NCBI RefSeq assembly: GCF_018380615.1
Contig: NZ_JAGYVZ010000016.1
Coordinates: 62,001 to 126,000 of the forward strand
Direction: 5' to 3'
DNA from: Flavobacterium psychroterrae
GTDB taxonomy: Bacteria > Bacteroidota > Bacteroidia > Flavobacteriales > Flavobacteriaceae
DNA: 64,000 nucleotides
Shown here: positions 51,001 through 60,078 of the stretch, piece by piece
Position numbering within the stretch: the stretch's first letter is position 1
How the letters are laid out: each line of letters starts with the position of its first letter
The notes under the pieces: generated by a model
The model's input: only the letters and a program-made list of their open reading frames with translations
What the model was told of the DNA's origin: nothing
Database searches by the model: none
Program-made: the position numbers and the translations under genes

Positions 51001-52935
51001 ATGAAAAAATTATATATCCTAAGTTTAGTATTGAGTTTTACATTAGGTTTTGCTCAGACTAATTTAAAAAAGGCCGATGCACTGTTTAAAAGTTATTCCT
51101 ATGCAGATGCATCAAAAGCCTACGAAGAATGCTTGCAGAACATCGAGAATCCATCGGCACAAACATTAAAAAATGCTGCAGATTCGTATTATTTTAATTC
51201 CGATGCCAGAAATGCATTGAAATGGTACAAAAGATTATACGAAGTGCAAGGCAATAATTTAACCGATATCTATTATCTGCGATATATTCAAACAATGAAA
51301 GCAGTAATGGATTATGACGATGCTGATAAATTAACAAAAGAATATCTGAATATAAAAGGAGATCAAAAAGAAATCAATCGATATGTTGCCCAGAAAAAGC
51401 AACTTGATAGTTTATCAAAAGCAAAATCTCTTTACACTATTAAAAATTTAGATATAAATACCGGTAAATCAGATTTTGGAGCAACGTTTTATCAGGATCG
51501 AATTGTATTTACATCAGCAAGGGATACCACAAAGTTTAGCGATAAATTGTATAACTGGAACAATCAGCCGTTTCTGAATTTATATGTTTCTGAAAGAAAT
51601 CCTGCTGACGGAAGTCTGTTCAACGAAACCTTGTTTATTCCTAACGTAATGACAAAGTATCACGAAGCAACAGCAAGTTTTGCTGCCAACGGAAAAACAA
51701 TGTACTATTCGACAAACATCATCAAAAAAAATAAATTAGTTATTGACAGAGATAAAATCAATAATTTTCAAATTCTTAAAGGTGATATAATAGACGGAAA
51801 ACTGGAAAACCCACAAAAAGTTTTCTTTGATAACGATGCCTATTCAGTTGGACATCCTTGTTTAAGCGACGACGGACAATGGCTTTTCTTTGCATCAGAT
51901 ATGCCTGGCGGATACGGCGAAACCGATTTATATGTAGTGAAAATTGCAGATGACGGCACAATGAGTTCACCACAAAATCTTGGACCAAAAATCAACACAA
52001 TTGGTAATGATCTTTTTCCATTTTTCCGTAACGGAATACTTTATTTTTCTTCAGATGGACATTACGGACTTGGAGATTTAGATGTATATGAAAGTAAATT
52101 TTTATCAGATGGAAATTTCACAACTCCGCGAAATCTTGGAGCACCAATAAACAGCAACAAAGATGATTTTACTTTTATAATCGACAAATTTGGAACTTAT
52201 GGTTATGTTTCGTCAAATAGAGCAGGAGGTAAAGGCGATGACGATATCTATTCCTTTGTAAAAGGAGAACCTGTTTGCAACCAGAATATTTCAGGAAAAG
52301 CATCTGACAGAAAATCTAAATTACCAATAACTGATGTTACAATTGTGGCTTATAATTCATACAACGAGATTCTGGCAGAGACAAAAACAAATTTCGAAGG
52401 AAAATATGCAGTAACAGTTCCCTGTAATAAAACAGTTCGATTAGTGGCTACAAAAACAAACTACAGCAACGACGAAAAAACAGTTGAAACAACAAAGGAA
52501 AATGAAGGCGAAATTATCGATGTCAATTTCGAATTAAGCAATTATGATGATTTAGTAGTTAAAAAGAAAGGTGTTGAAAAAGTAGACGTAAATCCAATTT
52601 ATTTTGATTACGACAAATTTGATATTACACCATTAGCTATCGATGAATTGTCTAAAGTAGTTTTCATTATGAGAAAATTTCCTAACATCAGAATCAAAAT
52701 AGAATCGCACACAGATTCACGCGGGAAAGATGCCTACAACCTGAAACTTTCTGATAACAGAGCAAAATCTACAAGAGATTATATTGTTTCACAGCAAATA
52801 GATCCCTCAAGAATAGAAAGTGCAATAGGTTACGGTGAAACCCGATTAATTAATAAATGTAAAAATGGAGTGAAATGTACAGAAGAAGAACATTTGTTAA
52901 ACAGACGCTCAGACTTTATCATTATTCAGAAATAG
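51001..52935 (+). CDS. PorE-like OmpA-family protein (TPR, beta-propeller, regulatory domain, OmpA)
   Basis: A 644-residue protein; the start at 51001 gives a signal peptide (MKKLYILSLVLSFTLGFAQ), and the frame open upstream is inside sprF-like coding sequence. Domains: TPR-like helices (20-140), PD40/WD40-like blades (about 150-420, with LSDDGQWLFFASDMPGGYGETDLYV), a carboxypeptidase regulatory-like domain (about 430-515, SDRKSKLPITDVTIVAYN) and an OmpA C-terminal domain (about 540-644, IESHTDSRGKDAYN, LSDNRAKSTRDYI). This order matches PorE, which binds peptidoglycan and anchors T9SS complexes. It lies 13 nt after the PorP/SprF-like gene and is the third gene of the adhesin operon. Confidence 0.92.
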   Translation: MKKLYILSLVLSFTLGFAQTNLKKADALFKSYSYADASKAYEECLQNIENPSAQTLKNAADSYYFNSDARNALKWYKRLYEVQGNNLTDIYYLRYIQTMKAVMDYDDADKLTKEYLNIKGDQKEINRYVAQKKQLDSLSKAKSLYTIKNLDINTGKSDFGATFYQDRIVFTSARDTTKFSDKLYNWNNQPFLNLYVSERNPADGSLFNETLFIPNVMTKYHEATASFAANGKTMYYSTNIIKKNKLVIDRDKINNFQILKGDIIDGKLENPQKVFFDNDAYSVGHPCLSDDGQWLFFASDMPGGYGETDLYVVKIADDGTMSSPQNLGPKINTIGNDLFPFFRNGILYFSSDGHYGLGDLDVYESKFLSDGNFTTPRNLGAPINSNKDDFTFIIDKFGTYGYVSSNRAGGKGDDDIYSFVKGEPVCNQNISGKASDRKSKLPITDVTIVAYNSYNEILAETKTNFEGKYAVTVPCNKTVRLVATKTNYSNDEKTVETTKENEGEIIDVNFELSNYDDLVVKKKGVEKVDVNPIYFDYDKFDITPLAIDELSKVVFIMRKFPNIRIKIESHTDSRGKDAYNLKLSDNRAKSTRDYIVSQQIDPSRIESAIGYGETRLINKCKNGVKCTEEEHLLNRRSDFIIIQK

Positions 52936-53045
52936 TTTTATATTTGCATTGTAATTAGTTGATTATCAGTGTAAAGTTATAAAGCGAAGAGACCATTTGG
53001 AAGTTGGTTTTGTTTAAATTCTTTTTAAGAATAATGGGCAAGAAG

Positions 53046-53079
53046 AAAATCAAGTTGCATCGTTTTGCAACTTGATTTT
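53046..53079 (+). terminator. Terminator of the adhesin-SprF-PorE operon
   Basis: AAAATCAAGTTGCA (53046-53059) and TGCAACTTGATTTT (53066-53079) form a 14-bp perfect stem with a 6-nt loop and a final T-run, 110 nt after the stop. Confidence 0.85.
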
Positions 53080-53127
53080 TGATTTTATAAAAGTTTGTTT
53101 TTTACTGTTTTTTCAACAAAATAATCC

Positions 53128-53135
53128 TAATTTTG
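53128..53135 (+). promoter_or_regulatory. Probable ligA promoter -7 element
   Basis: TAATTTTG matches TAnnTTTG and lies 45 nt upstream of the ligA start. No clear TTG is at the normal distance. Confidence 0.4.
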
Positions 53136-53180
53136 AGATTCAGTTATTCTAAAACACAACCTCCAGTATTTTAATATTTT

Positions 53181-55187
53181 ATGAGTATTCAAGAAACAAT
53201 TCAGACTTTAAGAGACGAACTTAATCAACATAATTACAACTATTATGTCTTAGACAATGCCACAATTTCTGATTATGATTTTGATATAAAACTAAAAGAA
53301 CTGCAGGAATTAGAAAATAAACATCCTGAATTTTTTGATGAAGATTCGCCAACTTTACGTGTAGGAGGTTCAGTAACAAAAAACTTTAAAACTATTGCGC
53401 ATCAATACCGCATGTATTCCTTAGATAATTCATATTCTAAAGAAGATTTACTCGATTGGGAAAACCGAATCCAAAGAGTTTTAGGAAATGTAGATTTGCA
53501 ATATACCTGCGAATTAAAATACGATGGAGCATCGATAAGTATTACCTATGAAAACGGAAAACTGGTTCAGGCATTAACCCGGGGCGATGGCTTTCAGGGA
53601 GATGAGGTAACCAATAACATCAAAACCATAAAATCGATTCCGTTAAAACTAAAAGGAAATTATCCGGAAAGATTTGACATTCGAGGTGAAATTATTCTGC
53701 CATTTGCGGGTTTCACAAAAATGAATCAGGAATTAATCGAAATTGGAGAAACCCCATATTCAAACCCAAGAAACACAGCATCAGGAAGTTTAAAATTGCA
53801 AGACAGCGCTGAGGTTGCAAAACGTCCGCTAGAATGTTTATTGTACTTTGTTACAGGAAATAATTTACCCTTTTCATCCCAGTTTGAAGGACTAGAATCA
53901 GCCAGAAAGTGGGGGTTCAAAGTACCATCCGAAGCTAAACTTGTCAGTAATATGCAGGAAGTTTTTGACTTTATTGATTATTGGGATACACATCGTCATA
54001 CACTACCATATGAAACAGATGGCGTAGTGATAAAAGTAAACAGCATTCAGCATCAGGAAGAATTAGGTTATACCGCAAAATCTCCTCGCTGGGCAATTGC
54101 CTATAAATTCAAATCTGAACAAGTTTCAACACTTTTAAATTCAATTACATATCAGGTTGGTCGTACCGGAGCAATAACGCCCGTAGCAAATTTATTACCC
54201 GTACAATTAGCAGGAACAATTGTAAAAAGAGCTTCATTGCACAATGCAGATCAAATTGCAAAATTAGATATCAGAATAAATGATACCGTTTTTGTTGAAA
54301 AAGGAGGAGAAATCATTCCTAAAATTATCGCAGTAGATTTAACCCAACGTCCGGAAAATTCAGAACCAACACAATACATCACACATTGTCCGGAATGTCA
54401 AACCGAATTAGTTCGAAATGAAGGAGAAGCTAATCATTATTGCCCTAATTTTTACGGATGCCCTCCGCAAATTATAGGCAGAATCCAACATTATATTTCA
54501 AGAAAAGCAATGGATATTGAAGGTCTTGGAGGAGAAACCGTAGCGTTACTTTTTAAGAATAATCTCGTTCATAATTATGCTGATTTATACGAATTGAAAG
54601 TAGATGATATTTTGCATTTAGAAAGAATGGCAAAAAAATCAGCAGAAAATTTGGTAAACGGAGTAGAAAAATCCAAAGAAATTCCTTTTGAGAGCGTTCT
54701 TTTTGCACTCGGAATTCGTTTTGTTGGAGAAACCGTAGCGAAGAAATTAGCCAAACATTACAAAAATATAGAAGCATTAAGTAAAGCTTCTTTAATGGAA
54801 TTGATTCTTGTCGATGAAATTGGAGAACGAATTGCAAAAAGTGTAATTGAATTTTTTGAAAACGAAGAAAATCAAAAAATTATCGAACGCCTAAAAAGTT
54901 ACGGAGTTCAATTTGAAATTGTAGAAAAAATAAACCCGAATGCGACCATAAAATTCGTAGGGAAAACATTTGTAGTTTCAGGAGTATTTGCACAATTTTC
55001 AAGAGACGATTTAAAGAAAGCTATTGAAGATAACGGCGGTAAAGTAGGAAGTTCAATTTCTGCCAAAACTGATTTTGTAGTTGCAGGAGATAATATGGGA
55101 CCGGCAAAATTAGAAAAAGCCAACAAACTAAATATTCCGATATTATCTGAGGAAGATTTTATAAACAAATTAAATGAAAGCGAATAA
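53181..55187 (+). CDS. ligA: NAD-dependent DNA ligase
   Basis: LigA seals nicks with NAD as cofactor. Adenylation Lys113 lies in ELKYDGASISI. The N-terminal Ia domain, nucleotidyltransferase, OB-fold, four-Cys zinc finger (HCPECQTEL...HYCPNFYGCP), HhH domain and C-terminal BRCT domain (about 590-668, FVGKTFVVSGVFAQFSRDDL) are in the standard order. Length 668 residues is normal. The stop overlaps the next gene by 14 nt. Confidence 0.98.
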   Translation: MSIQETIQTLRDELNQHNYNYYVLDNATISDYDFDIKLKELQELENKHPEFFDEDSPTLRVGGSVTKNFKTIAHQYRMYSLDNSYSKEDLLDWENRIQRVLGNVDLQYTCELKYDGASISITYENGKLVQALTRGDGFQGDEVTNNIKTIKSIPLKLKGNYPERFDIRGEIILPFAGFTKMNQELIEIGETPYSNPRNTASGSLKLQDSAEVAKRPLECLLYFVTGNNLPFSSQFEGLESARKWGFKVPSEAKLVSNMQEVFDFIDYWDTHRHTLPYETDGVVIKVNSIQHQEELGYTAKSPRWAIAYKFKSEQVSTLLNSITYQVGRTGAITPVANLLPVQLAGTIVKRASLHNADQIAKLDIRINDTVFVEKGGEIIPKIIAVDLTQRPENSEPTQYITHCPECQTELVRNEGEANHYCPNFYGCPPQIIGRIQHYISRKAMDIEGLGGETVALLFKNNLVHNYADLYELKVDDILHLERMAKKSAENLVNGVEKSKEIPFESVLFALGIRFVGETVAKKLAKHYKNIEALSKASLMELILVDEIGERIAKSVIEFFENEENQKIIERLKSYGVQFEIVEKINPNATIKFVGKTFVVSGVFAQFSRDDLKKAIEDNGGKVGSSISAKTDFVVAGDNMGPAKLEKANKLNIPILSEEDFINKLNESE

Positions 55188-55869
55188 ACCGTCTTTGATT
55201 TTGTTTTTTCTGGCACTGTTGTGCACAATTATTTTTGATTATACACAACAAGATGTTTTTGCACTCTATGCAAAAGCCATTGTACTTCCTGCAATTTTTA
55301 TATATTATTTAATCAGCAGCGATTTTAAAGTAGGAAAAGCAGAAGGTTTAATTTTCTTCTTTTGCTTTATAGGTCAAGTTTTTGATTTAATGGATATTGA
55401 GATTTCTGAAATAGGAGGGATTTGGAGTTTTTTAATTGTCTACCTTTTAATTTTAATCCTTATAATAACCGGACATCAAAAAATAAGTCTAAAACGAAAA
55501 GATATATTACCAGTTTCAATAGTAGTAATATTTATAGTTTACTTGCTTGTTTCAGTATTAAGCCTTCAATTTGACAATATGAAAAAGTTCAACACATTAT
55601 ATACTTTCTACGGAATTGTATTGAGTGTTTTGAGCTACTTTTCATTTGTGAATTACATAACCAAAGGAACACATATTACCCTGTTAATGTCACTAATGGC
55701 AATTAGTTATATATTTTCGGATATATTCTATATTTTCAATGAATACTTTTCCTATTCGGTAGTTTTAGTTTTAATACGGGATATAACTCAAATTTTGGCT
55801 TATTTCTTTATGGTAGAATACTTTTTAGAAAAAGCCAAAATTCAAAAAAAGGTTTTACACAATAATTGA
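55174..55869 (+). CDS. Polytopic membrane protein, distant YhhN/lysoplasmalogenase-like
   Basis: A 231-residue membrane protein with about eight hydrophobic segments. LYAKAIVLPAIFIYYL, GLIFFFCFIGQVFDLMD and MAISYIFSDIFYIFNEYF sit where YhhN proteins have KP, GD and SD motifs, and the helix pattern is similar, but the key GD is replaced by GQVFD. So a YhhN relationship is possible but not certain. The start lies within the ligA 3' end (14-nt overlap), so it is coupled to ligA translation. Confidence 0.55.
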   Translation: MKANKPSLILFFLALLCTIIFDYTQQDVFALYAKAIVLPAIFIYYLISSDFKVGKAEGLIFFFCFIGQVFDLMDIEISEIGGIWSFLIVYLLILILIITGHQKISLKRKDILPVSIVVIFIVYLLVSVLSLQFDNMKKFNTLYTFYGIVLSVLSYFSFVNYITKGTHITLLMSLMAISYIFSDIFYIFNEYFSYSVVLVLIRDITQILAYFFMVEYFLEKAKIQKKVLHNN

Positions 55870-56766
55870 TCTTCCCTGATTGGTGTGCGCTTTATCCTTA
55901 TCGAAATAAAAATCGATACGGCCTAAATTGATTCCGTAGCAACCCACCTGGTTGACCAAAACATCTTGTCCCGCTTTGTTTTTAACAATTGTAGGTTTAT
56001 CTAAAAATGTATGCGTGTGTCCGCCAATAATCAAATCAATATCCTGAGTTAGTTCAGCAAATTTCAAATCAGAAATTTTATTCTCTTCGTCCTTATATTT
56101 ATATCCCAAATGCGAAAGACAAATTACCAAATCACATTTTTCTTGTTTTTTCAATAATTGCGTCATATCCTGAGCAACTTCTACAGGATTATTATAAACA
56201 GTTTCCTTATAAAGTTGTTTGTCAACCAATCCCGCAAGTTCAATACCTACACCAAAAACACCAACTTTAATTCCGTTTTTCTTAAAAATTTTATACGGTT
56301 TTACAAGACCGCCCATGACCGTATTTTTAAAGTCATAATTCGAATTGATAAATTCAAAAGTAGCGTGAGGCATTTGAGCATATAATCCGTCAAGACCATT
56401 ATCAAAATCATGATTACCAATAGTTGATGCATCATATTTCATCATACTCATCAACTTAAATTCAAGTTCACCACCATAATAATTAAAGTACGGAGTTCCC
56501 TGAAAAATATCTCCTGCATCTAACAAAAGAACATTTGGATTTTCCTGACGAATAGTTTCAATAAGTGCAGCTCTTCTCGAAACACCGCCTTTATTAGGAT
56601 TACGTGGATCATCAGCCGGAAAAGGATCTATATGGCTGTGAACATCATTAGTATGTAGAATCGTTAAGTGTTTAATATCGCTCGTTTCAAAACTGCTTAA
56701 TGACAAACCTAAACTTAATAAGGCAGTACCTGCAGCTGTTTTTTCGATAAATTCTCTTCTTTTCAT
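55855..56766 (-). CDS. 5'-nucleotidase-type metallophosphatase (separate N-terminal domain)
   Basis: A 303-residue calcineurin-like phosphatase equal to the N-terminal half of UshA-type 5'-nucleotidases. Metal ligands: Asp and His in HTNDVHSHIDP, Asp in LLLDAGDIFQGT, Asn-His in TIGNHDFDNG, His in CLSHLGYK and GGHTHTFL. The N-terminus MKRREFIEKTAAGTALLSLG resembles a Tat signal. It lacks the C-terminal specificity domain, which is encoded by the next gene upstream on the same strand. Its 3' end overlaps the 55174-55869 gene tail by 15 nt in convergent orientation. Confidence 0.92.
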   Translation of the reverse strand: MKRREFIEKTAAGTALLSLGLSLSSFETSDIKHLTILHTNDVHSHIDPFPADDPRNPNKGGVSRRAALIETIRQENPNVLLLDAGDIFQGTPYFNYYGGELEFKLMSMMKYDASTIGNHDFDNGLDGLYAQMPHATFEFINSNYDFKNTVMGGLVKPYKIFKKNGIKVGVFGVGIELAGLVDKQLYKETVYNNPVEVAQDMTQLLKKQEKCDLVICLSHLGYKYKDEENKISDLKFAELTQDIDLIIGGHTHTFLDKPTIVKNKAGQDVLVNQVGCYGINLGRIDFYFDKDKAHTNQGRSIIV

Positions 56767-56810
56767 TTTATATATTTTTTGCGGAAAGGGACATTATAAT
56801 TGATTGTTTT

Positions 56811-56884
56811 TTTTGCCACGAATTGCACGAATTTCCACGAATTTTTTGAATACTAATTAGTGCAAATTCGTGCAATTCGTGTCA
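56811..56884. repeat. Dispersed repeat of the CACGAATT family
   Basis: GCCACGAATTGCACGAATTTCCACGAATT and its mirror GCAAATTCGTGCAATTCGTG, in parts, form an inverted repeat between the two nucleotidase genes. It belongs to the same class as 24211-24329. Confidence 0.55.
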
Positions 56885-56901
56885 AACTTTTTCTCTTAAT
56901 A

Positions 56902-57681
56902 TTATTCTTCGGTAATTCTGATATTTTTTGCAACAGGAATTGTATCAACTTGTTTAAAATAATCAATCAATACATTTCGAAGTTTATAATTCAGATCAAA
57001 TTTCTCCACACCTTTTGCGAAAAAAGACATACTGTCACCGCCATTTGCTAAATAATCATTTGTAGCAACATAATAAACTTTGTTTAAATCCAGAGGTTTT
57101 CCCTGAATCAGAATATTTTTTGCCGTATTATCTTTTGCAATTGTAAAAGTCATTCCTGATAAAGGCTGTGCTTTTTGTACCTTAATAATATAAGACGTGA
57201 TTTCAAGAATTTGTTCTCCTTTTAATCCTATTACAACCAAATTGTTTTCAAAAGGCATAATTTCAAAAGCAGTTCTTGTAGTAACATTTCCTTTTGGTAA
57301 AATCGCTCTGATACCACCATGATTCAATAAACATAAATCTATAGTTTTTTTCTCACGTGATTTAAAAACAATATTTCCTCTTTCAACACAAACATCAGCT
57401 AAAAGATTTCCAATACTGGTTTGCCATTTACCCGTGCTTTTATCAAGAGTTTCAGGACAATACGCTAAAACGCTGTCTAAATCCTTATTAATGTGATCTC
57501 TGTAAGGTTTAATAAATTTTTCAATTGAAGGAGTTTCAGCACCTTTTTCATTGATTGGAAGTTGTTTTCCTTCTATCTTCGTCAAATTATAGTTTTTCTG
57601 ACTGCAAGAAGTTATAAAAAAAAGTGTTAAGAATATAACAAAAGGTTTCAAAAATCCGTTATACTTTTTTAGTTTTACCAT
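56902..57681 (-). CDS. 5'-nucleotidase C-terminal domain lipoprotein (separate gene)
   Basis: A 259-residue lipoprotein; N-terminal hydrophobic segment ending FFITSC (Cys26 or so). The rest is the 5_nucleotid_C fold: IGNLLADVCVERGN, DLCLLNHGGIRAILPKGNVTTRTAFEIMPFENNLVVIGLKGEQILEI (in parts) and YYVATNDYLANGGDSMSFF, which hold the substrate-binding Asn, Gly and aromatic residues. In UshA this domain follows the phosphatase domain in one chain; here it is a separate gene upstream of the phosphatase gene, so the order is reversed. The two proteins presumably assemble in the periplasm. Confidence 0.9.
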   Translation of the reverse strand: MVKLKKYNGFLKPFVIFLTLFFITSCSQKNYNLTKIEGKQLPINEKGAETPSIEKFIKPYRDHINKDLDSVLAYCPETLDKSTGKWQTSIGNLLADVCVERGNIVFKSREKKTIDLCLLNHGGIRAILPKGNVTTRTAFEIMPFENNLVVIGLKGEQILEITSYIIKVQKAQPLSGMTFTIAKDNTAKNILIQGKPLDLNKVYYVATNDYLANGGDSMSFFAKGVEKFDLNYKLRNVLIDYFKQVDTIPVAKNIRITEE

Positions 57682-57702
57682 CTTAAATGCGACTTAAATA
57701 AT

Positions 57703-57710
57703 TAATTTTG
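57703..57710 (+). promoter_or_regulatory. Possible promoter -7 element upstream of the 57729-58241 gene
   Basis: TAATTTTG matches TAnnTTTG and lies 18 nt before the ATG. The -33 TTG is not clear. Confidence 0.35.
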
Positions 57711-57728
57711 TAATCTGGCAAAAGTACT

Positions 57729-58241
57729 ATGTTTTTAAATTATATAAAGGAATTTTTTGTAAAAAAATCATTAAAAAATAACTTGAATAATGTCAAAAAC
57801 GAAGTCTTTACAAGCAACATACAAACAATTGGTTTACTGGTTGATGAAAGCAATTTTAATCATTCAGAAGACATAGTAAAGGAATTAGTCTCGCAAGGAA
57901 TAGCCCCAAAAAATATAAAAATTGTTGTGTATCGAAGTAAACTCAAAGAAAAAGAAACCTATTCCCTGCCTACATTTGGTAAAAAAGACATCAGTTGGAA
58001 CGGAGGAATTACAGCAGATTTTTTAAATGAATTTACAGAAACAGAATTTGATCTTTTGATAAGTTACTATAATATCGAAACAGCCGTTTTGATGATGATA
58101 ACAAGTAAATCAAAAGCTAAATTTAAAGTAGGGTTTGCATCTGTTGATGAAAATTTAAATCGATGGATGATAGATACCGCTATAGAAAATTATAAACTAT
58201 TCGTTCACGAACTGTTTAAGTATTTAAAGAGTATAAAATAA
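57729..58241 (+). CDS. DUF6913-type conserved hypothetical protein
   Basis: A 170-residue soluble protein (LNNVKNEVFTSNIQTIGLLVDESNF, LISYYNIETAVLMMITSKSKAKFKVGFAS, in parts) with an alpha/beta pattern. I associate it with DUF6913, a flavobacterial family next to dapA, with moderate certainty. It lies 15 nt before dapA and is likely co-transcribed. Function unknown. Confidence 0.7.
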   Translation: MFLNYIKEFFVKKSLKNNLNNVKNEVFTSNIQTIGLLVDESNFNHSEDIVKELVSQGIAPKNIKIVVYRSKLKEKETYSLPTFGKKDISWNGGITADFLNEFTETEFDLLISYYNIETAVLMMITSKSKAKFKVGFASVDENLNRWMIDTAIENYKLFVHELFKYLKSIK

Positions 58242-58256
58242 AATATATATCAGAAT

Positions 58257-59138
58257 ATGCAATCATTAATAGGAACTGGTGTTGCCCTTGTAACTCCATT
58301 TAAAAAAGACTTTTCAATAGATATCGAAGCTTTACAGCGAATCGTTAACTTTTCGATAGACGGAGGAGTTGAATATCTTGTAGTTATGGGAACAACAGCA
58401 GAAAATGCAACCTTAACTCAAGCCGAAAAAGAATTGGTTATTACTACTGTAATCGACACAAATAAAGGAAGATTGCCTTTAGTACTTGGAGTTGGAGGCA
58501 ATAATACAATGCAAATCGTAGAAGAATTAAAAACAAGAGATTTTTCGGCTTTTGAAGCTATACTTTCTGTTTCTCCTTATTATAATAAACCAACGCAAGA
58601 AGGAATTTATCAGCATTTTAAAGCCATTGCCGAAGCTTCACCAATTCCGGTAATATTATATAATGTACCGGGAAGAACATCAAGTAATATGTTGCCTTCA
58701 ACAGTAATTCGTCTGGCAAATGATTTTAAAAATGTAGTGGCTATAAAAGAAGCTGCAGGAGATATCGTGCAGGCAATGCAATTGATTAAAAATGCGCCAA
58801 AAGAATTTCTTGTGATTTCAGGAGATGATATGATCGCTTTACCAATTGTTTTAGCGGGTGGAGCAGGAGTAATTTCAGTTATTGGACAAGGTTTTCCGAA
58901 AGAATTTTCAGAAATGATTCGTTTAGGATTGAATAAAAAGGTAAATGAAGCGTTTAAAACACAATATTTTTTATCAGATTGTATTGATATGATTTTTGAA
59001 CAAGGAAATCCTGCAGGAATCAAACAAGTCTTTCAAGCCCTTGGTATTGCTGACAACACAGTACGTTTGCCATTAGTAACCGTAGATGATTCGTTAGCAC
59101 AGAGATTGAGTGAGTTTGTGAAAAACAGCATAAAATAA
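58257..59138 (+). CDS. dapA: 4-hydroxy-tetrahydrodipicolinate synthase
   Basis: DapA condenses pyruvate and aspartate semialdehyde for lysine and diaminopimelate synthesis. Schiff-base Lys164 lies in VVAIKEAAGD; Tyr135 and Arg140 in ILYNVPGRTSSN; the GTTAEN motif (residues 45-50) is present. The 293-residue length is standard. Confidence 0.97.
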   Translation: MQSLIGTGVALVTPFKKDFSIDIEALQRIVNFSIDGGVEYLVVMGTTAENATLTQAEKELVITTVIDTNKGRLPLVLGVGGNNTMQIVEELKTRDFSAFEAILSVSPYYNKPTQEGIYQHFKAIAEASPIPVILYNVPGRTSSNMLPSTVIRLANDFKNVVAIKEAAGDIVQAMQLIKNAPKEFLVISGDDMIALPIVLAGGAGVISVIGQGFPKEFSEMIRLGLNKKVNEAFKTQYFLSDCIDMIFEQGNPAGIKQVFQALGIADNTVRLPLVTVDDSLAQRLSEFVKNSIK

Positions 59139-59177
59139 GAGTAAGATTGCCGGTATTTTATTATACCAAAAAATATT

Positions 59178-59207
59178 TTGTAGTAGCTAAATTAATAACT
59201 AAATTTG
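59178..59207 (+). promoter_or_regulatory. bamD operon promoter
   Basis: TTG (59178-59180), a 19-nt spacer and TAAATTTG (59200-59207) match the flavobacterial consensus with the same spacing as the rpsF promoter. The expected leader is about 60 nt. Confidence 0.65.
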
Positions 59208-59274
59208 CCACCGGAACTTCGGTGTGATTTTGCTTTGGCATAATTGTCTAAGAAATCATAATAAAAGTAAGAAA

Positions 59275-60069
59275 ATGAAAAAAATAGTATCTCTATTAAT
59301 TGTTGTTGTCCTTTTTTGTTCTTGTAGTGAATACCAAAAAGCATTGAAAAATGAAGATGTTGCAGCCAAATTTGATGTGGCAACAAAAATGTATGATGCT
59401 GGTAAATATTCAAAAGCCATTCGACTTTTTGAACAATTGGCACCTTCATACAGAGGTAAACCTCAGGCAGAGAAACTTTTTTACATGTTTTCACAATCTT
59501 ACTACAAATCAAAACAATACTATTTAGCAGGATATCAATTTGAAAGTTTTGTTTCAGGTTATCCACGTAGTGAAAAAGTACAGGAAGCTGCATTTTTAGG
59601 AGCTTACAGTTATTCAAAACTAGCACCTGTTTACAGTTTAGATCAAACTGATACAGTAAAAGCATTAGAAAAATTACAAGCATTTATTGATAATTATCCA
59701 AACTCAGAATACATTGTTCAGGCTAACGAAGCAGTGAAAGTATTAAACGGAAAATTAGAGAAAAAAGCATACGAAAACGCAAAAGGATACAACACGATTT
59801 CAGATTATAAATCAGCATTAATTGCATTTGATAATTTTATCGCTGATTTCCCTGGAACACCTTTTAAGGAAGATGCGTTGTTTTACAAATACGATTCAGC
59901 ATATAAATTAGCAATAAACAGTATTCCTGCAAAAATGCAAGAACGTTTAAACGTTGCAAAAGCGGCTTATAATAACTTAATTAAGTTCAATAGCGCTACA
60001 AAATACAAAAAACAGGCAGACGAAATGAATGCCAGAGTTGAAACAGATTTACAAAAATTTACTAAATAA
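59275..60069 (+). CDS. bamD: Outer membrane assembly lipoprotein BamD
   Basis: A 264-residue lipoprotein (MKKIVSLLIVVVLFCSCSEY; the lipid Cys is Cys15 or 17) with TPR-like repeats: YDAGKYSKAIRLFEQLAPSYRG, FYMFSQSYYKSKQYYLAGYQFESFVSGYPRSE (in parts). It belongs to the BAM complex that inserts outer-membrane barrels. The ATG at 59275 is preferred because it starts the signal peptide; the longer frame begins inside the promoter region. First of bamD, omega, coaBC. Confidence 0.94.
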   Translation: MKKIVSLLIVVVLFCSCSEYQKALKNEDVAAKFDVATKMYDAGKYSKAIRLFEQLAPSYRGKPQAEKLFYMFSQSYYKSKQYYLAGYQFESFVSGYPRSEKVQEAAFLGAYSYSKLAPVYSLDQTDTVKALEKLQAFIDNYPNSEYIVQANEAVKVLNGKLEKKAYENAKGYNTISDYKSALIAFDNFIADFPGTPFKEDALFYKYDSAYKLAINSIPAKMQERLNVAKAAYNNLIKFNSATKYKKQADEMNARVETDLQKFTK

Positions 60070-60078
60070 AATAAAGTC

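Noticed and set aside
59192..59683. 163-residue minus-strand ORF opposite bamD
   Set aside because: It is antisense to a well-supported bamD with signal peptide and TPR pattern. Its translation is rich in L, Q and H and has no domain.
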